A stretch of DNA of 64,000 nucleotides from NCBI GenBank assembly GCA_023053545.1, contig JAKZAN010000054.1, forward strand, positions 62,001 through 126,000, given 5' to 3'. Below, piece by piece: positions 38,878 to 49,436 of this stretch. Each line of letters begins with the position of its first letter. Position 1 is the first letter of the stretch. The DNA comes from Lepidurus packardi (Eukaryota > Arthropoda > Branchiopoda > Notostraca > Triopsidae). Both the position numbers and the translations under genes were made by a program. The notes beneath the pieces are model-generated. The model was not told where the DNA came from and did no database searches. It saw only the letters and a program-made list of their open reading frames with translations.

Positions 38878-39298
38878 AATCAATCTGTTTTTCCTGCTAA
38901 TTCTAGCGGCGTTCTTGGTCTTAATTCGCGCTTTCGAAGACCAGATTTTTTATGATCCACTGCTTGATTATTTTAAATCAGCTTCATCAAAAGCCCAATT
39001 TCCAGAAACGAACGTGCTTTTATTAACTTGCAATGTCGCAATTAGGTTTTTGCTGAATTCTGCAATATCGATTGCCATATTGTGGTTTTTGTTTATGGAT
39101 GGTAAGGCAATCCGTTTTGCTTCATTTTTGTATTTGGTATTTTTTATTGTACTAATTATTGCTTTCTTAATTGCATTGTTGTTTTTTTCGTCCGATAATT
39201 TAATGCTTTTTTATATCAGAAGATTTCTGATTCAACCGATACTTTTGCTTTTGTTTATTCCTGCATTTTATTTTCAATCTAAAAAAACCGCACTCTAA
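38852..39298 (+). CDS. Exosortase F system-associated membrane protein
   Basis: A 148-residue membrane protein with four predicted helices. ATG 38852 gives the N-terminus MLQNLLQNKINLFFLL, followed by IRAFEDQIFYDPLLDYFK, which I recall as the conserved start of the XrtF-associated family. It overlaps the xrtF coding region by 26 nt, so the two should be translated together. The role is unknown; co-occurrence suggests a structural partner of the exosortase. Confidence 0.85.
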   Translation: MLQNLLQNKINLFFLLILAAFLVLIRAFEDQIFYDPLLDYFKSASSKAQFPETNVLLLTCNVAIRFLLNSAISIAILWFLFMDGKAIRFASFLYLVFFIVLIIAFLIALLFFSSDNLMLFYIRRFLIQPILLLLFIPAFYFQSKKTAL

Positions 39299-39324
39299 AG
39301 CGCTATATTTCAACTCTTTTTTCC

Positions 39325-39332
39325 TATTTTTG
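39325..39332 (+). promoter_or_regulatory. HYC_CC_PP gene promoter, -7 box (leaderless spacing)
   Basis: TATTTTTG whose last G is 5 nt before the ATG at 39337. It separates this locus from xrtF. Confidence 0.6.
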
Positions 39333-39336
39333 ACTC

Positions 39337-39754
39337 ATGTTTAAAAAGGTGAATGCTTTCTTTCTTGCGCTTTTGCTATTTGTTTCCAATGTGGGACTGG
39401 CTTTTAACGTGCATTATTGCGGGCAGGTAATAGCTTCTATATCAACTATATTCGAGCATTCAGGTGGATGCGGGATGGAGGATGATACTGCTTCATTTTG
39501 TGAGTCGGAAGGAAATATCAAAGAAAAAAAGCTGTTGCAGTGATACGGTCGTAAGCTTGCAAATCGACGAAACAAAGGCTGCTCCAATTGTTTTTCAAGT
39601 TCTTTTTCCTTTTTTATTGCAAGAAGAATTTCCAGCTAATTTTGAATTATTGCCGGCTTTCATAAGGCCTAAAGATGCACGAGCCACATATGCTGTAAGT
39701 GCTAATGGGCCGCCGCTGTTTTTACTGTATAGCCAATATATTTTATACGCCTGA
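39337..39754 (+). CDS. HYC_CC_PP family secreted protein, frame broken by one extra base
   Basis: Small exported protein named for its three motifs, all visible here: HYCGQ after a signal peptide (residues 1-22), a CC pair in KSCCSD, and PPLFLLYSQYILYA at the end. The first frame (39337-39543) stops early and a second (to 39754) carries the CC and PP parts. They join in the A7 run at 39524-39530; with six A the gene encodes 138 residues. Directly upstream of a TonB receptor and an HMA protein, it probably belongs to a metal-handling operon. The paired cysteines would suit metal binding, but this is inference. Confidence 0.82.
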
Positions 39755-39805
39755 TTAATGTTTGGTAATTGATTTCTAACAATTATTAAATATTAAATCA
39801 CTACT

Positions 39806-41829
39806 ATGTATAAACAATTTTCGCTGTTTCTACTACTTTTTACTATCGGTGCTTTTTCACAAGATACGCTGAAGGAAGTAAAAGTGAGCGGCAGCACAAA
39901 AAGTCTCAAGAAGTCTTTTTCAGTTACAACAAACACAACGTTAATGACCAGCAAGGAATTGCTGAAAGCGGCCTGCTGTAATTTAGCAGAAAGTTTCGAA
40001 ACCAATCCGTCCATCGACGTTAATTTCCCAGATGCTTTAACAGGCACGAAACAAATCAAGATGTTGGGACTCACAAGTCCTTATTTGATGATTACCGAAG
40101 AAAACATTCCTTCTGTTCGTGGTGCCTCGCAAGCATATGGGCTTTCTTTTACGCCAGGAACGTGGGTTGAAAGTATTCAGGTCACCAAAGGAGCAGGTTC
40201 GGTCGTGAATGGTTATGAAAGTATTTCAGGCCAAATCAATACTGAATTGTTAAAGCCCTTCAACGACATTCCATTCTTTTTGAATGTTTACGGTTCAACC
40301 GATTCGCGTTTCGAGGCAAATGTACACCTCAATCAAAAATTATCTCAAAAATGGAGTAGTAGCTTGTTTCTGCATGGCAATGCACGCGTCGCTAAAAACG
40401 ACATGAATGATGACGGTTTTCTAGACAATCCGCTCGGAAAACAAATCAATGTGATGAACAGGTGGCAATATCGCGACCTTGAAAAGGGATGGGTAGGCTT
40501 TGTAAATGTCCGTTTCATGAATGATGAAAAGCAAACGGGCGAGCTTTCATTTGACCCGACAAAAGATAAATTCACGAATAACTTTTGGGGTTCAGAGATT
40601 AATACGCAACGACTTGATTTGGCAACCAAGATTGGGTATGTTTTTCCTGAAATGCCCTATCAAAGCATCGGCTTTCAAAACGCATTTAGCAATCATGTCC
40701 AAGATTCTTATTTTGGGTATAACCAATACGATATAAATCAGAAAAGCTATTACTCGAATCTGATTTTCAACTCGATTATAGACAATACGATGCATAAGTT
40801 TGCCACGGGTTTAAATTTTACTTATGATGATTACCGCGAGTATTATGCACTGCCAAATATCGGTCGAAATGTGGGTAGAATTGACAATTCAGTTGGCGCT
40901 TTTTTTGAATACACCTACGATAACGGCAATAATTTTAGCGCGGTGGCAGGAGTGCGAGCTGACAACCACAACAGATTGGGTGCCTTTGTTACACCACGCT
41001 TGCATTTGAGGTATGCACCTGCTGAAAAGACGGTGATTCGTGCTTCGGCAGGTAGGGGAAAAACGAGCTGCAAATGTCTTTGCGGAAAACCAGAATTTAT
41101 TTGCAAGCAGCAGGCAATTTAATTTATTGAATGCTGGCGGAAAAATTTACGGGTTTGAGCCGGAAATCGCTTGGAACTATGGACTTAGTTTCAACCAAGG
41201 CTTTCTCTTTTTTGGGAAATCAGCGGATTTGGGATTTGATTTATACCGGACCGATTTTACACAGCAGGTTGTTGTCGATTTGTATAACAGCGCGCAGCAA
41301 GTTGATGTTTATAATCTTTCGGGGGAATTCGCACGCCACTAGTTTGCAGCTGGATTTCAACATCGAATTGAGAAAACATCTAAATGTAAGAACAGCTTAT
41401 AAATATTATGATGTCCAAAACGCAATTCTTGGGCGGCCAGTTTGAACGCCCTTTGCAAGCGAAATACCGCTTTTTTTACAAATGTAGAGTTTGCAACCCA
41501 CGTCAATGAGAAGGGCCAGCAATGGAAGTTTGACTACACATTCAATTGGCTTGGTAAACAACGGCTTCCTGAAACATCTGCAAACCAAGCATCAGATCGG
41601 TTGCCAGCATTTGCAAAGTCATTTACATTAATGAATGCGCAGGTGACACATAGTTTTTCGCCTGTGTTTGAAATGTATGTGGGAGGCGAAAACATAGGAA
41701 ATTATAAACAACAAAAAGCCATCTTGGGTGCCGATAATCCCATTTGGTCCAAATTTTGACGCATCAATAATTTATGCGCCAGTTTTTGGGCAGATGTACT
41801 ATGCTGGACTTAGGTATAAAATTAAATAA
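39806..41829 (+). CDS. TonB-dependent receptor (putative metal receptor), frame broken at five sites
   Basis: Outer-membrane active importer. Signal peptide at residues 1-19 (ends GAFSQ); plug domain with ACCNLAESFETNPSIDV and the TonB-plug segments ENIPSVRGASQAYGL and VTKGAGSVVNGYESISGQI; then barrel strands to the C-terminal LRYKIK. The frame shifts by one extra base in each of five runs: A5 41059-41063, G5 41321-41325, A4 41417-41420, T7 41471-41477 and C3 41739-41741. With one base fewer in each, a single 672-residue protein results. The CCNLAESFE plug type is found near heavy-metal genes, and HMA and HYC_CC_PP neighbours fit copper or similar uptake. Confidence 0.85.
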
Positions 41830-41852
41830 CATATAATCTTTAAATACACAAC

Positions 41853-42193
41853 ATGAAAAATCTAATGACTATTATCCCTAATGATGTTTGCCTCGTTTAC
41901 ATCATTTTCGCAAGAAAAAAAACAAAAATGCTAGCTACGAAATTGAAGTAAATGGCAATTGTGGCATGTGCAAAAAGCGGATAGAAAAGGCATCTTTTGC
42001 GGTAGCAGGCGTAAAATCGGCTGAATGGAGTCCGTCGGATCATAAACTGAAATTGATTATTAATGAAGAAAAGACCAGTTTGCTTGAAGTTCAAAAGTCT
42101 GTTGCAAAAGTAGGCCACGATACGCCTGATGTTAAGGCTACAGATGACGAATATAATTCGCTGCATGGTTGTTGTTTATATGCAAGAGAATAA
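41853..42193 (+). CDS. Heavy-metal-associated (HMA) domain protein, frame broken at two sites
   Basis: Small exported protein with an HMA fold. The metal motif is GNCGMCKKRIEKA (CxxC), followed by the expected beta-alpha-beta-beta pattern and a late LHGCCLY with two more cysteines. Extra bases in the C3 run at 41876-41878 and the A8 run at 41915-41922 break the frame; without them the protein is 112 residues with a signal peptide from ATG 41853. It lies 23 nt after the TonB receptor stop, so it is cotranscribed with it. Likely a periplasmic metal-binding partner for that receptor. Confidence 0.82.
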
Positions 42194-42331
42194 AACAGTT
42201 AGCTTGCAATAATCAGTAAAAAGTATGAAAATACGCCGTTAAGATATTTTTAAAGTAAGGCATTTTATTGCGGTTGACGTAATTTATACTTACTTTTCAC
42301 GGCCTTTAATACGACACAAACCTCAATTGTA

Positions 42332-43010
42332 ATGAACGACTTTAACTGGAAAAACTTACTCGATCCGCTTTATTATATCCATTTCGATATAAACGGAATT
42401 AAATTAGGTTTAAATCATCGTTTTGTTTATCGTATTCGCAGAAACAGGCTTATTTGCAGGCTTCTTTTTACCAGGTGACAGCTTGCTTTTTTTAGCTGGA
42501 ATATACAATCGTGAACTCATTGAGAACTTTTTAGCGATAGAAAGTGATTTTCTAAATGTTGTTTTACTTTCAACTTTAGTCGCAATTGCAGGTATATTGG
42601 GCAACATGGTTGGGTACTGGTTTGGTTCTAAAAGTGGGTACTACTTATACAACAAACAAGATAGTTTTTGGTTCAAGAAGAAATACCTTATTCAATCAAA
42701 GGACTTTTTCGAAACCCACGGTGGACGTGCAATTATATTCGCGCGTTTCGTTCCAATCTTTAGAACTTTTGCGCCAATTGTGGCCGGAATAGTAGAAATG
42801 GATAAGAAACGTTTCATGTTCTTTAATGTGCTTAGCTCTATCTTATGGTCGTTTAGTTTGATATTCGCCGGACATTATTTATACCATTATTTATTGTCTA
42901 AGGGGGTCGATTTGAAAGAACATATAGAACTAATTATTCTCCTATTAGTTGGCATAACGATGATACCTGTTATCCTGAAATTTGGAAGAAAGTCCAAGCC
43001 TACAGAGTAG
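42332..43010 (+). CDS. DedA family membrane protein, frame broken by one extra base
   Basis: DedA (SNARE-associated/VTT) family inner-membrane protein, linked in other bacteria to lipid-carrier flipping and envelope homeostasis. The N-terminal frame from ATG 42332 (MNDFNWKNLLDPLYYI) runs into the main frame (to 43010) at the A3 run 42412-42414; one base fewer gives 225 residues. Family motifs: FAETGLFAGFFLPGDSLLF at about residues 37-55 and FARFVPIFRTFAPIVAGI in the middle. It ends at a terminator shared with the convergent MG2/plug gene. Confidence 0.88.
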
Positions 43011-43016
43011 CAAGAT

Positions 43017-43054
43017 AAAAAAAACCCGAGGTTAACTGCCTCGGGTTTTTTTTT
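43017..43054. terminator. Bidirectional terminator after dedA and the MG2/plug gene
   Basis: ACCCGAGG (43024-43031) pairs with CCTCGGGT (43039-43046), with A- and T-runs on either side, between two convergent genes. Confidence 0.9.
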
Positions 43055-43084
43055 ATCGTATTTGTTTGCAAAATCTAAAGCATA

Positions 43085-45474
43085 CTACTTCAGATTTACC
43101 AATATAGTTTCCGAGATTAAATCGCCTTCGCTGGAAATTCCCTTCGATAACTAATTTTACGGCTTTTTCACTAGTGTTTGGAATCCGCAATGAAAATTTC
43201 CCTTGCTGATCTGTTGGTACTTTTGGATGTCCAATATAATGCACCAAATTTAGCGAAGCTCTCACTGCTTGTTTTATAGGTTGGATCAGCATATTCTCTC
43301 GCAATTTGAAATCCTTTTTCCACCTACAAAAGCTTGCGCTTTAATTTTTTGCGGACCAGTTGCACCTGTTCCATAATTTGATTTGGAATAGATCCTAATT
43401 ATGCCGTTTGAGCCTTCCATTCCTGCCCCATAACCGCGCTTGTCGATATATATTTCGTCTACGGTGTCGAGCTTATAATTAATTAATTGGTCAATCCCAC
43501 CAAAATCATCTGAATTATTGGTGTTTAATGGCACATCATCTAAGAAAACCAAAGGAGTTTTTGAGCCCCTAAATGTGTTCGACACGCGGTTTGTAATTTT
43601 TGCCCGACCACCAATCAACGCTAACATCATAGCCATGCGCTTGAATAAACGACAATACATCATAGTATGAGGCACTTTCTGTATCTGTAATTTTATAGCC
43701 GCGGGCCATCGTGTTGTTGTATTTTTGCTCATTTGCCATTTTAGGCTTGGCGACTGGTTTTTTGAGTACGACATTGTCCAATTGAATTGCGTTTTTTGTA
43801 AAAGGCAAATCAATCATTTGTGGCGTCAATGAAGAATACACGCAATTGCCATCATCTTTAAATGCACGAATAAATTCTCTTTTATTTCGAGACAATTGAT
43901 ACGCCAATCTTGTTTCTTGAATTTTCTGCTTTTTGTTAATAATCGACATAAATACTTTAGAGGAATCTGTCAGGAGTATATTTTTAAACTCAAATCGATT
44001 TTGATCGTCTAAATCGGAACTAACATTTAAGCCTAAAAAAAATTGATTTCATATTCACTTTATAATTTGCTCTTTCCGCTAAATCCGTGTTTAGTGTGCC
44101 ACTAACTGAAAGGCCGCTGTCAAACTCATGCTTAGCTGCGGGCACTTCAGAAATTACTTTCCTCCATTCATATTTGCTGGTTTTTGTGAGTAAGATGTTG
44201 TCAAGTTCAAATGCTTTAGACCGTGTATAATTTGTTAAGAGCCTATTTAAATCGGGGGTGTATGTGTCTAAATAATTGTCAAACCATAAACTGTTATATA
44301 TGGTTTTGTGCGGTGTGGCAATGCTGTTTTCCGCAGGGACTACAGAAATGCTCAGTTCGCCCAAAGGCAGACCGACGATGCCATTAATCGTTATCGAATC
44401 TTTTTTTTGTGCCGTCGAGAGTATTTCTGGTGCTGCATAATTCGCGTATGGCGCGCTATAAATAACCCGCTGCGCTAAAGGCTTAGAGTCTTTATCCAGT
44501 AATAATATGTTAGTAATGCCAATTGGTAGTTCATCTGTTGAAACAGCAATATCGATTTCCGTTTTGTCTTTAAAATCTACATTGATAAACGCCACACCAT
44601 CGTTTTTATGTAATGCCAATTTACAGGCCGTTCTTTTTAGAGCAATTGTGGCTGAATTGGTTTTAACCTTTATCAATGCTTTTTTATTAAAGCCGTAATT
44701 ATTTACAGAAAAGTTTATTCCTGAAACCTCTGGCATAGGCAGCTTTTTTTCAAACGGAACATCGTTAATATTTAGCACGATTTTATATTGTTCGTTTGCA
44801 GTCTGAAGGATGTCAAATTTTCCGTAGCCGTTTGCATTGGTGGAAAACACAGTAATTTCATTTCCTTTACTATCAACCACTTTAGCGTTCTGAACAGAAA
44901 CACCATTACTGTTGCAATCTGTAATTTTTACAGCTATCGTATTGTCTACGCCTTGCAAGAAGACACCGCTTTCTGGATAAATTGAGGCGTCAATGGATTG
45001 CTTATTAATTTGTTTAAGATCAACAAATGAGGGGTTATTTTGGTTGATAATTTGAATTTTATAAACGCTTGATTCGTCTTCTGAAAAATTATTCATAAAG
45101 TTCGTGTAGACTTGAATATAGTAGAAGCCGTTTGGGTAATCGTCCTTCAAAGTAATGTATCCATCAAATGTGCTGTTTTCAGCGTAAATTAACTGACTCC
45201 ATAATGTTTTTCCTTTGTCGTCCATGAGTTTCACAAAAACATTTGAAGTTTCAACAAATGGAAGTTGGCTTTTTTTCTCGATGATGTAGCCTTTAAACCA
45301 TATTTCCTCTTTCGTGAGGTAGGTTGTTTTATTGAGGTGTAAATGGATATTTTCGCGTTTTAGGTCAAAGTGTTGACTCACAGCCTTTGTTTGTTCGGTC
45401 TCGGTAAGCGATTGTGCGTAAGTTGCAAAATTAGTTAGAAGAAGTAGAAAGGCTAAAATAGTTTTGTTTTTCAT
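43085..45474 (-). CDS. MG2-domain and TonB-plug-like exported protein, frame broken at five sites
   Basis: Large exported protein with a signal peptide (ATG 45474, MKNKTILAFLLLLTNFATYAQ region). An N-terminal macroglobulin-like segment with KREN..HLHLNKTTYLTKEEIWFKGY is typical of Bacteroidota MG2 proteins. Near the C-terminus a plug-like segment reads KITNRVSNTFRGSKTPLVFLDDVPL and later EGSNGIIRIYSK. The frame gains one base in each of five runs: T8 (plus strand A8) 44035-44042, about 43597-43614, 43315-43319, 43221-43224 and 43140-43142. With five bases fewer it is 794 residues ending at the TAG at 43085-43087. Function unknown; a surface or outer-membrane role is likely. Confidence 0.75.
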
Positions 45475-45491
45475 GGCTATGATATTTTCGT

Positions 45492-45499
45492 CTAAAATA
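45492..45499 (-). promoter_or_regulatory. Possible promoter of the MG2/plug gene
   Basis: TATTTTAG on the minus strand (one mismatch to TAnnTTTG), 18 nt from the ATG at 45474, just downstream of the groEL terminator. Confidence 0.35.
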
Positions 45500-45510
45500 G
45501 CAATATATAG

Positions 45511-45538
45511 AAAAAGGCCATCCGAAGACAGCCTTTTT
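45511..45538 (-). terminator. groEL terminator with UUCG tetraloop
   Basis: Minus strand: AAAAAGGC-TGTC-TTCG-GATG-GCCTTTTT, i.e. a long stem with two G-U pairs closed by C(UUCG)G, 26 nt past the groEL stop. Confidence 0.85.
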
Positions 45539-45563
45539 AACATAAAAAATTATGGATTTAATC

Positions 45564-47202
<1,639 letters not shown>

Positions 47203-47228
47203 TAGTTTGAGTTTATTTTTTTTGGGGA

Positions 47229-47504
47229 TTAAATAATAGCAAAAATGTCGTCTTCTCGCATAATCAAATAGTCATTTCCGTCATGCTTAAGTTCTGTACC
47301 AGCATACTTGCCATACAAAACAGTATCGCCCACTTTTACTGTCATAGTATGGTCTTTTGTCCCGGTTCCAACTGCTACTACAGTTCCTTTTTGGGGTTTT
47401 TCTTTAGCTGTATCTGGTATGAAAATTCCAGATGCAGTTTGTGTTTCGGCTGCTGCCGGCTCAACAAGTACTCTGTCTGAAAGAGGTTTAATGCTTAATG
47501 CCAT
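47229..47504 (-). CDS. groES: Co-chaperonin GroES
   Basis: Seven-subunit lid of the GroEL chamber. At 91 residues it has the N-terminal [16 protein letters not shown] segment, the mobile loop around [18 protein letters not shown] (about residues 24-41) and [14 protein letters not shown]. First gene of the groES-groEL operon. A possible promoter lies at 47552-47582. Confidence 0.98.
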   Translation of the reverse strand: MALSIKPLSDRVLVEPAAAETQTASGIFIPDTAKEKPQKGTVVAVGTGTKDHTMTVKVGDTVLYGKYAGTELKHDGNDYLIMREDDIFAII

Positions 47505-47551
47505 TTTATTATTTTTAAGTTAAAAATTAAATTTGTCGCTACGCGGATTTC

Positions 47552-47582
47552 GAAAATTATGCCGTTTATATATTTCTGCCAA
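47552..47582 (-). promoter_or_regulatory. Possible groES-groEL promoter
   Basis: Minus strand: TTG (47580-47582), 20-nt spacer, TAATTTTC (47552-47559; last base differs from TAnnTTTG). The leader would be about 44 nt. No inverted-repeat operator is seen. Confidence 0.4.
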
Positions 47583-47592
47583 AATTGCAGAT

Positions 47593-47622
47593 AAAAAAAA
47601 TGCCAGCGTGAAAAGCTGGCAT
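47593..47622 (-). terminator. secG operon terminator
   Basis: TGCCAGC (47601-47607) / GCTGGCA (47615-47621) with a run of eight T on the minus strand, 21 nt after the secG stop. Confidence 0.88.
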
Positions 47623-47642
47623 TAAATCTATATTTTAAGTAA

Positions 47643-48011
47643 TTATTTTGCAGGAGTAGCAGGTGCTTCTGTTGCAGGTGCATCAGATGCCGGTGTTGCT
47701 GCAGGTGCCGCAGGAGCTGGTGTAACTGGTGTGCCAGCAGCTTCTGTTTTGTCAATAATTTTCGAATCGTTATCACTCAACGTTCCAGTAAAGCTTAAAC
47801 TTGACATCAATATAAGAAACATAAGAATTGCAGCCAATGTCCATGTACTCTTGTCAAGGAAATCAGTGGTTTTTTGAACGCCTCCAAGCATTTGACTTCC
47901 ACCCATATTTGAAGACAAACCGCCTCCTTTTGGGTTTTGAACCATCACCACGATGATTAATAAGAAACAAACAATGGTTATTAAAACTAGAAAAATTGTA
48001 AAAGTGTTCAT
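47643..48011 (-). CDS. secG: Preprotein translocase subunit SecG
   Basis: Small subunit of the SecYEG channel. The 122-residue protein has two helices (about residues 3-22 and 52-72) joined by the conserved VMVQNPKGGGLSSNMGGSQMLGG. The C-terminal 40 residues form an Ala/Pro/Thr-rich tail (e.g. TPAPAAPAATPASDAPATEA), of a kind common in Bacteroidota SecG. Last gene of the operon miaB - sigma-54 activator - lptE - hypothetical - secG, 2 nt behind its predecessor. Confidence 0.94.
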   Translation of the reverse strand: MNTFTIFLVLITIVCFLLIIVVMVQNPKGGGLSSNMGGSQMLGGVQKTTDFLDKSTWTLAAILMFLILMSSLSFTGTLSDNDSKIIDKTEAAGTPVTPAPAAPAATPASDAPATEAPATPAK

Positions 48012-48013
48012 CG

Positions 48014-48880
48014 CTATATATTATTTTGTTGTAATTTTTTTATCTCCGAAATACGGTCTGCAAAGAAAGAACTTTTTTCCGGATATTTCAAAATTAATAT
48101 TTCATATGCTTGTATTGCCTTTGTGAATTTTTTCTGTTCCAAATAAACACGTGCCAGTGTTTCTGTCATTAAGGAGATTGGGTCAGGTTCAATCTGCTGA
48201 ATTACAACTGGTTTAGATTCTGTTTTTACCGGTGGAATCTTTGGGCTGGCTTCAATGAATTTATCAATGAGTTCCGATTTCTTTTGTTTTTCAACTGAAA
48301 TTATTGGTTGTTCTACAAATAAACTTGCTCTATCAATTGGCTTAACTTTCGAAAGTTGTAGCCATTCTGAAAACGAATGCTTTTCATCTCTCGAAAATGG
48401 AAGTGGTGCGCCAAGTTCTAGTATTGTTGCGCTTTCTTCGGAGACTTTAAGTTTTTTGAGCTCTTGATCCTGCGCGATTTCCGATGCTTGTACCGTTGAA
48501 GCTTTTTCAATTGAGTGCAGAAGCGATCGTTCGATTGTGTTGACATGAACTTCTTTCGAAACGTCAATCCATTCACTGTCGTATACTTCTATGTTGTATA
48601 ATTCAGCTAGTTTTTGCTCATACAATCCTTTTTGAATTGCCGTAAAAGTGTCTGAAGTAATGAACTCAAATAGCACTCCACGGTCTGTTGTGTAAGCGGC
48701 AGTTTTTCTTAAAGCAAAATTGTATTGGAAACTATTTTGGTTATACAACCCTTTAAGGCGCAATGCTTTCGCGCTCTGAAAGTACGGAAACTCAGCTACG
48801 ATTTTTTCTAAAGAGTTGGTCTTCCGATCATTAATCGCGCTGGGCTGGTTCAGTAAGTCTGTATATTCAGTAATGTTCAA
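48014..48880 (-). CDS. Hypothetical protein, TPR-like C-terminus
   Basis: About 288 residues; I do not recognise a named family. The N-terminal part has KIVAEFPYFQSAKALRLKGLYNQNSF, then FALRKTAAYTTDRGVLFEFI. The C-terminal 50 residues (TETLARVYLEQKKFTKAIQAYEILILKYPEKSSFFADRI) look like a tetratricopeptide repeat. There is no signal peptide or helix for a membrane. The start is likely TTG 48880 (MNITEYTDLLNQP), 13 nt past the lptE stop; ATG codons at 48925 or 48943 would overlap lptE. The operon position between lptE and secG suggests an envelope-related or export role, unproven. Confidence 0.78.
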   Translation of the reverse strand: MNITEYTDLLNQPSAINDRKTNSLEKIVAEFPYFQSAKALRLKGLYNQNSFQYNFALRKTAAYTTDRGVLFEFITSDTFTAIQKGLYEQKLAELYNIEVYDSEWIDVSKEVHVNTIERSLLHSIEKASTVQASEIAQDQELKKLKVSEESATILELGAPLPFSRDEKHSFSEWLQLSKVKPIDRASLFVEQPIISVEKQKKSELIDKFIEASPKIPPVKTESKPVVIQQIEPDPISLMTETLARVYLEQKKFTKAIQAYEILILKYPEKSSFFADRISEIKKLQQNNI

Positions 48881-48893
48881 GTCTATTTTGTTT

Positions 48894-49397
48894 TTACCAT
48901 TTTGCAAGTGACTCGTTAAAGACATCTTGCGTAATGCGTTCAAAAATAACGTCCAATGCTTCTGTTAATTTGCTTCCAACTAGCTGATCTGTGGCGCCAT
49001 AATCAAAAAAGAAGTTGAATCGCTTATCGAAATTATCAGTTTCTTTCTTTTTGTTTACAAAGTGAACAAGAATCGTAATTGACAAGCGGTTTTGTGCTGC
49101 CCGTTGATCGGCAGTTGCAGTCATTGGTGATATTCTGTAATCCGTAATTTCTCCCTCATAGAGCAAATCGCCTCCTGAAGAAACCAAGTTTAAGTTGGTT
49201 TGGTCTTGAATCAAATTTTGTAACCTTTGGGTAAATGTACGCTCAATTCCAGGCTCAATAAGTTGTGCCGAATTTTGAAAGTAATTGACTTGAAAGGTTT
49301 TTGCATCAATCTGGCCAGTTCCCGTAAAATTATACACGGAGCAGCTGCTCGTGATTAAAAATACTAATAAAAGGCCTATGTATAATTTTTTCTCCAT
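48894..49397 (-). CDS. LptE family lipoprotein
   Basis: Homolog of LptE, the outer-membrane lipoprotein plug of the LPS exporter LptD. The 167-residue protein has a signal peptide and a lipobox ending SSC at residues 17-19 (LLLVFLITSSCSVYNF), then the LptE-like core with TFTQRLQNLIQDQTNLNLV and a GDLLYEGEITDYRISP strand. The sequence is divergent from proteobacterial LptE; identity relies on length, lipobox and these segments. Third gene of the miaB-secG operon. Confidence 0.88.
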   Translation of the reverse strand: MEKKLYIGLLLVFLITSSCSVYNFTGTGQIDAKTFQVNYFQNSAQLIEPGIERTFTQRLQNLIQDQTNLNLVSSGGDLLYEGEITDYRISPMTATADQRAAQNRLSITILVHFVNKKKETDNFDKRFNFFFDYGATDQLVGSKLTEALDVIFERITQDVFNESLAKW

Positions 49398-49436
49398 CTT
49401 TTATAAAATCCAAAGATATTGTTTGCTTGAATATAA

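Noticed and set aside
41040..41759. Three separate small genes after the TonB receptor start
   Set aside because: Their protein segments continue the barrel of the receptor in order, and each join needs only one base removed from a run, so they are pieces of one gene.
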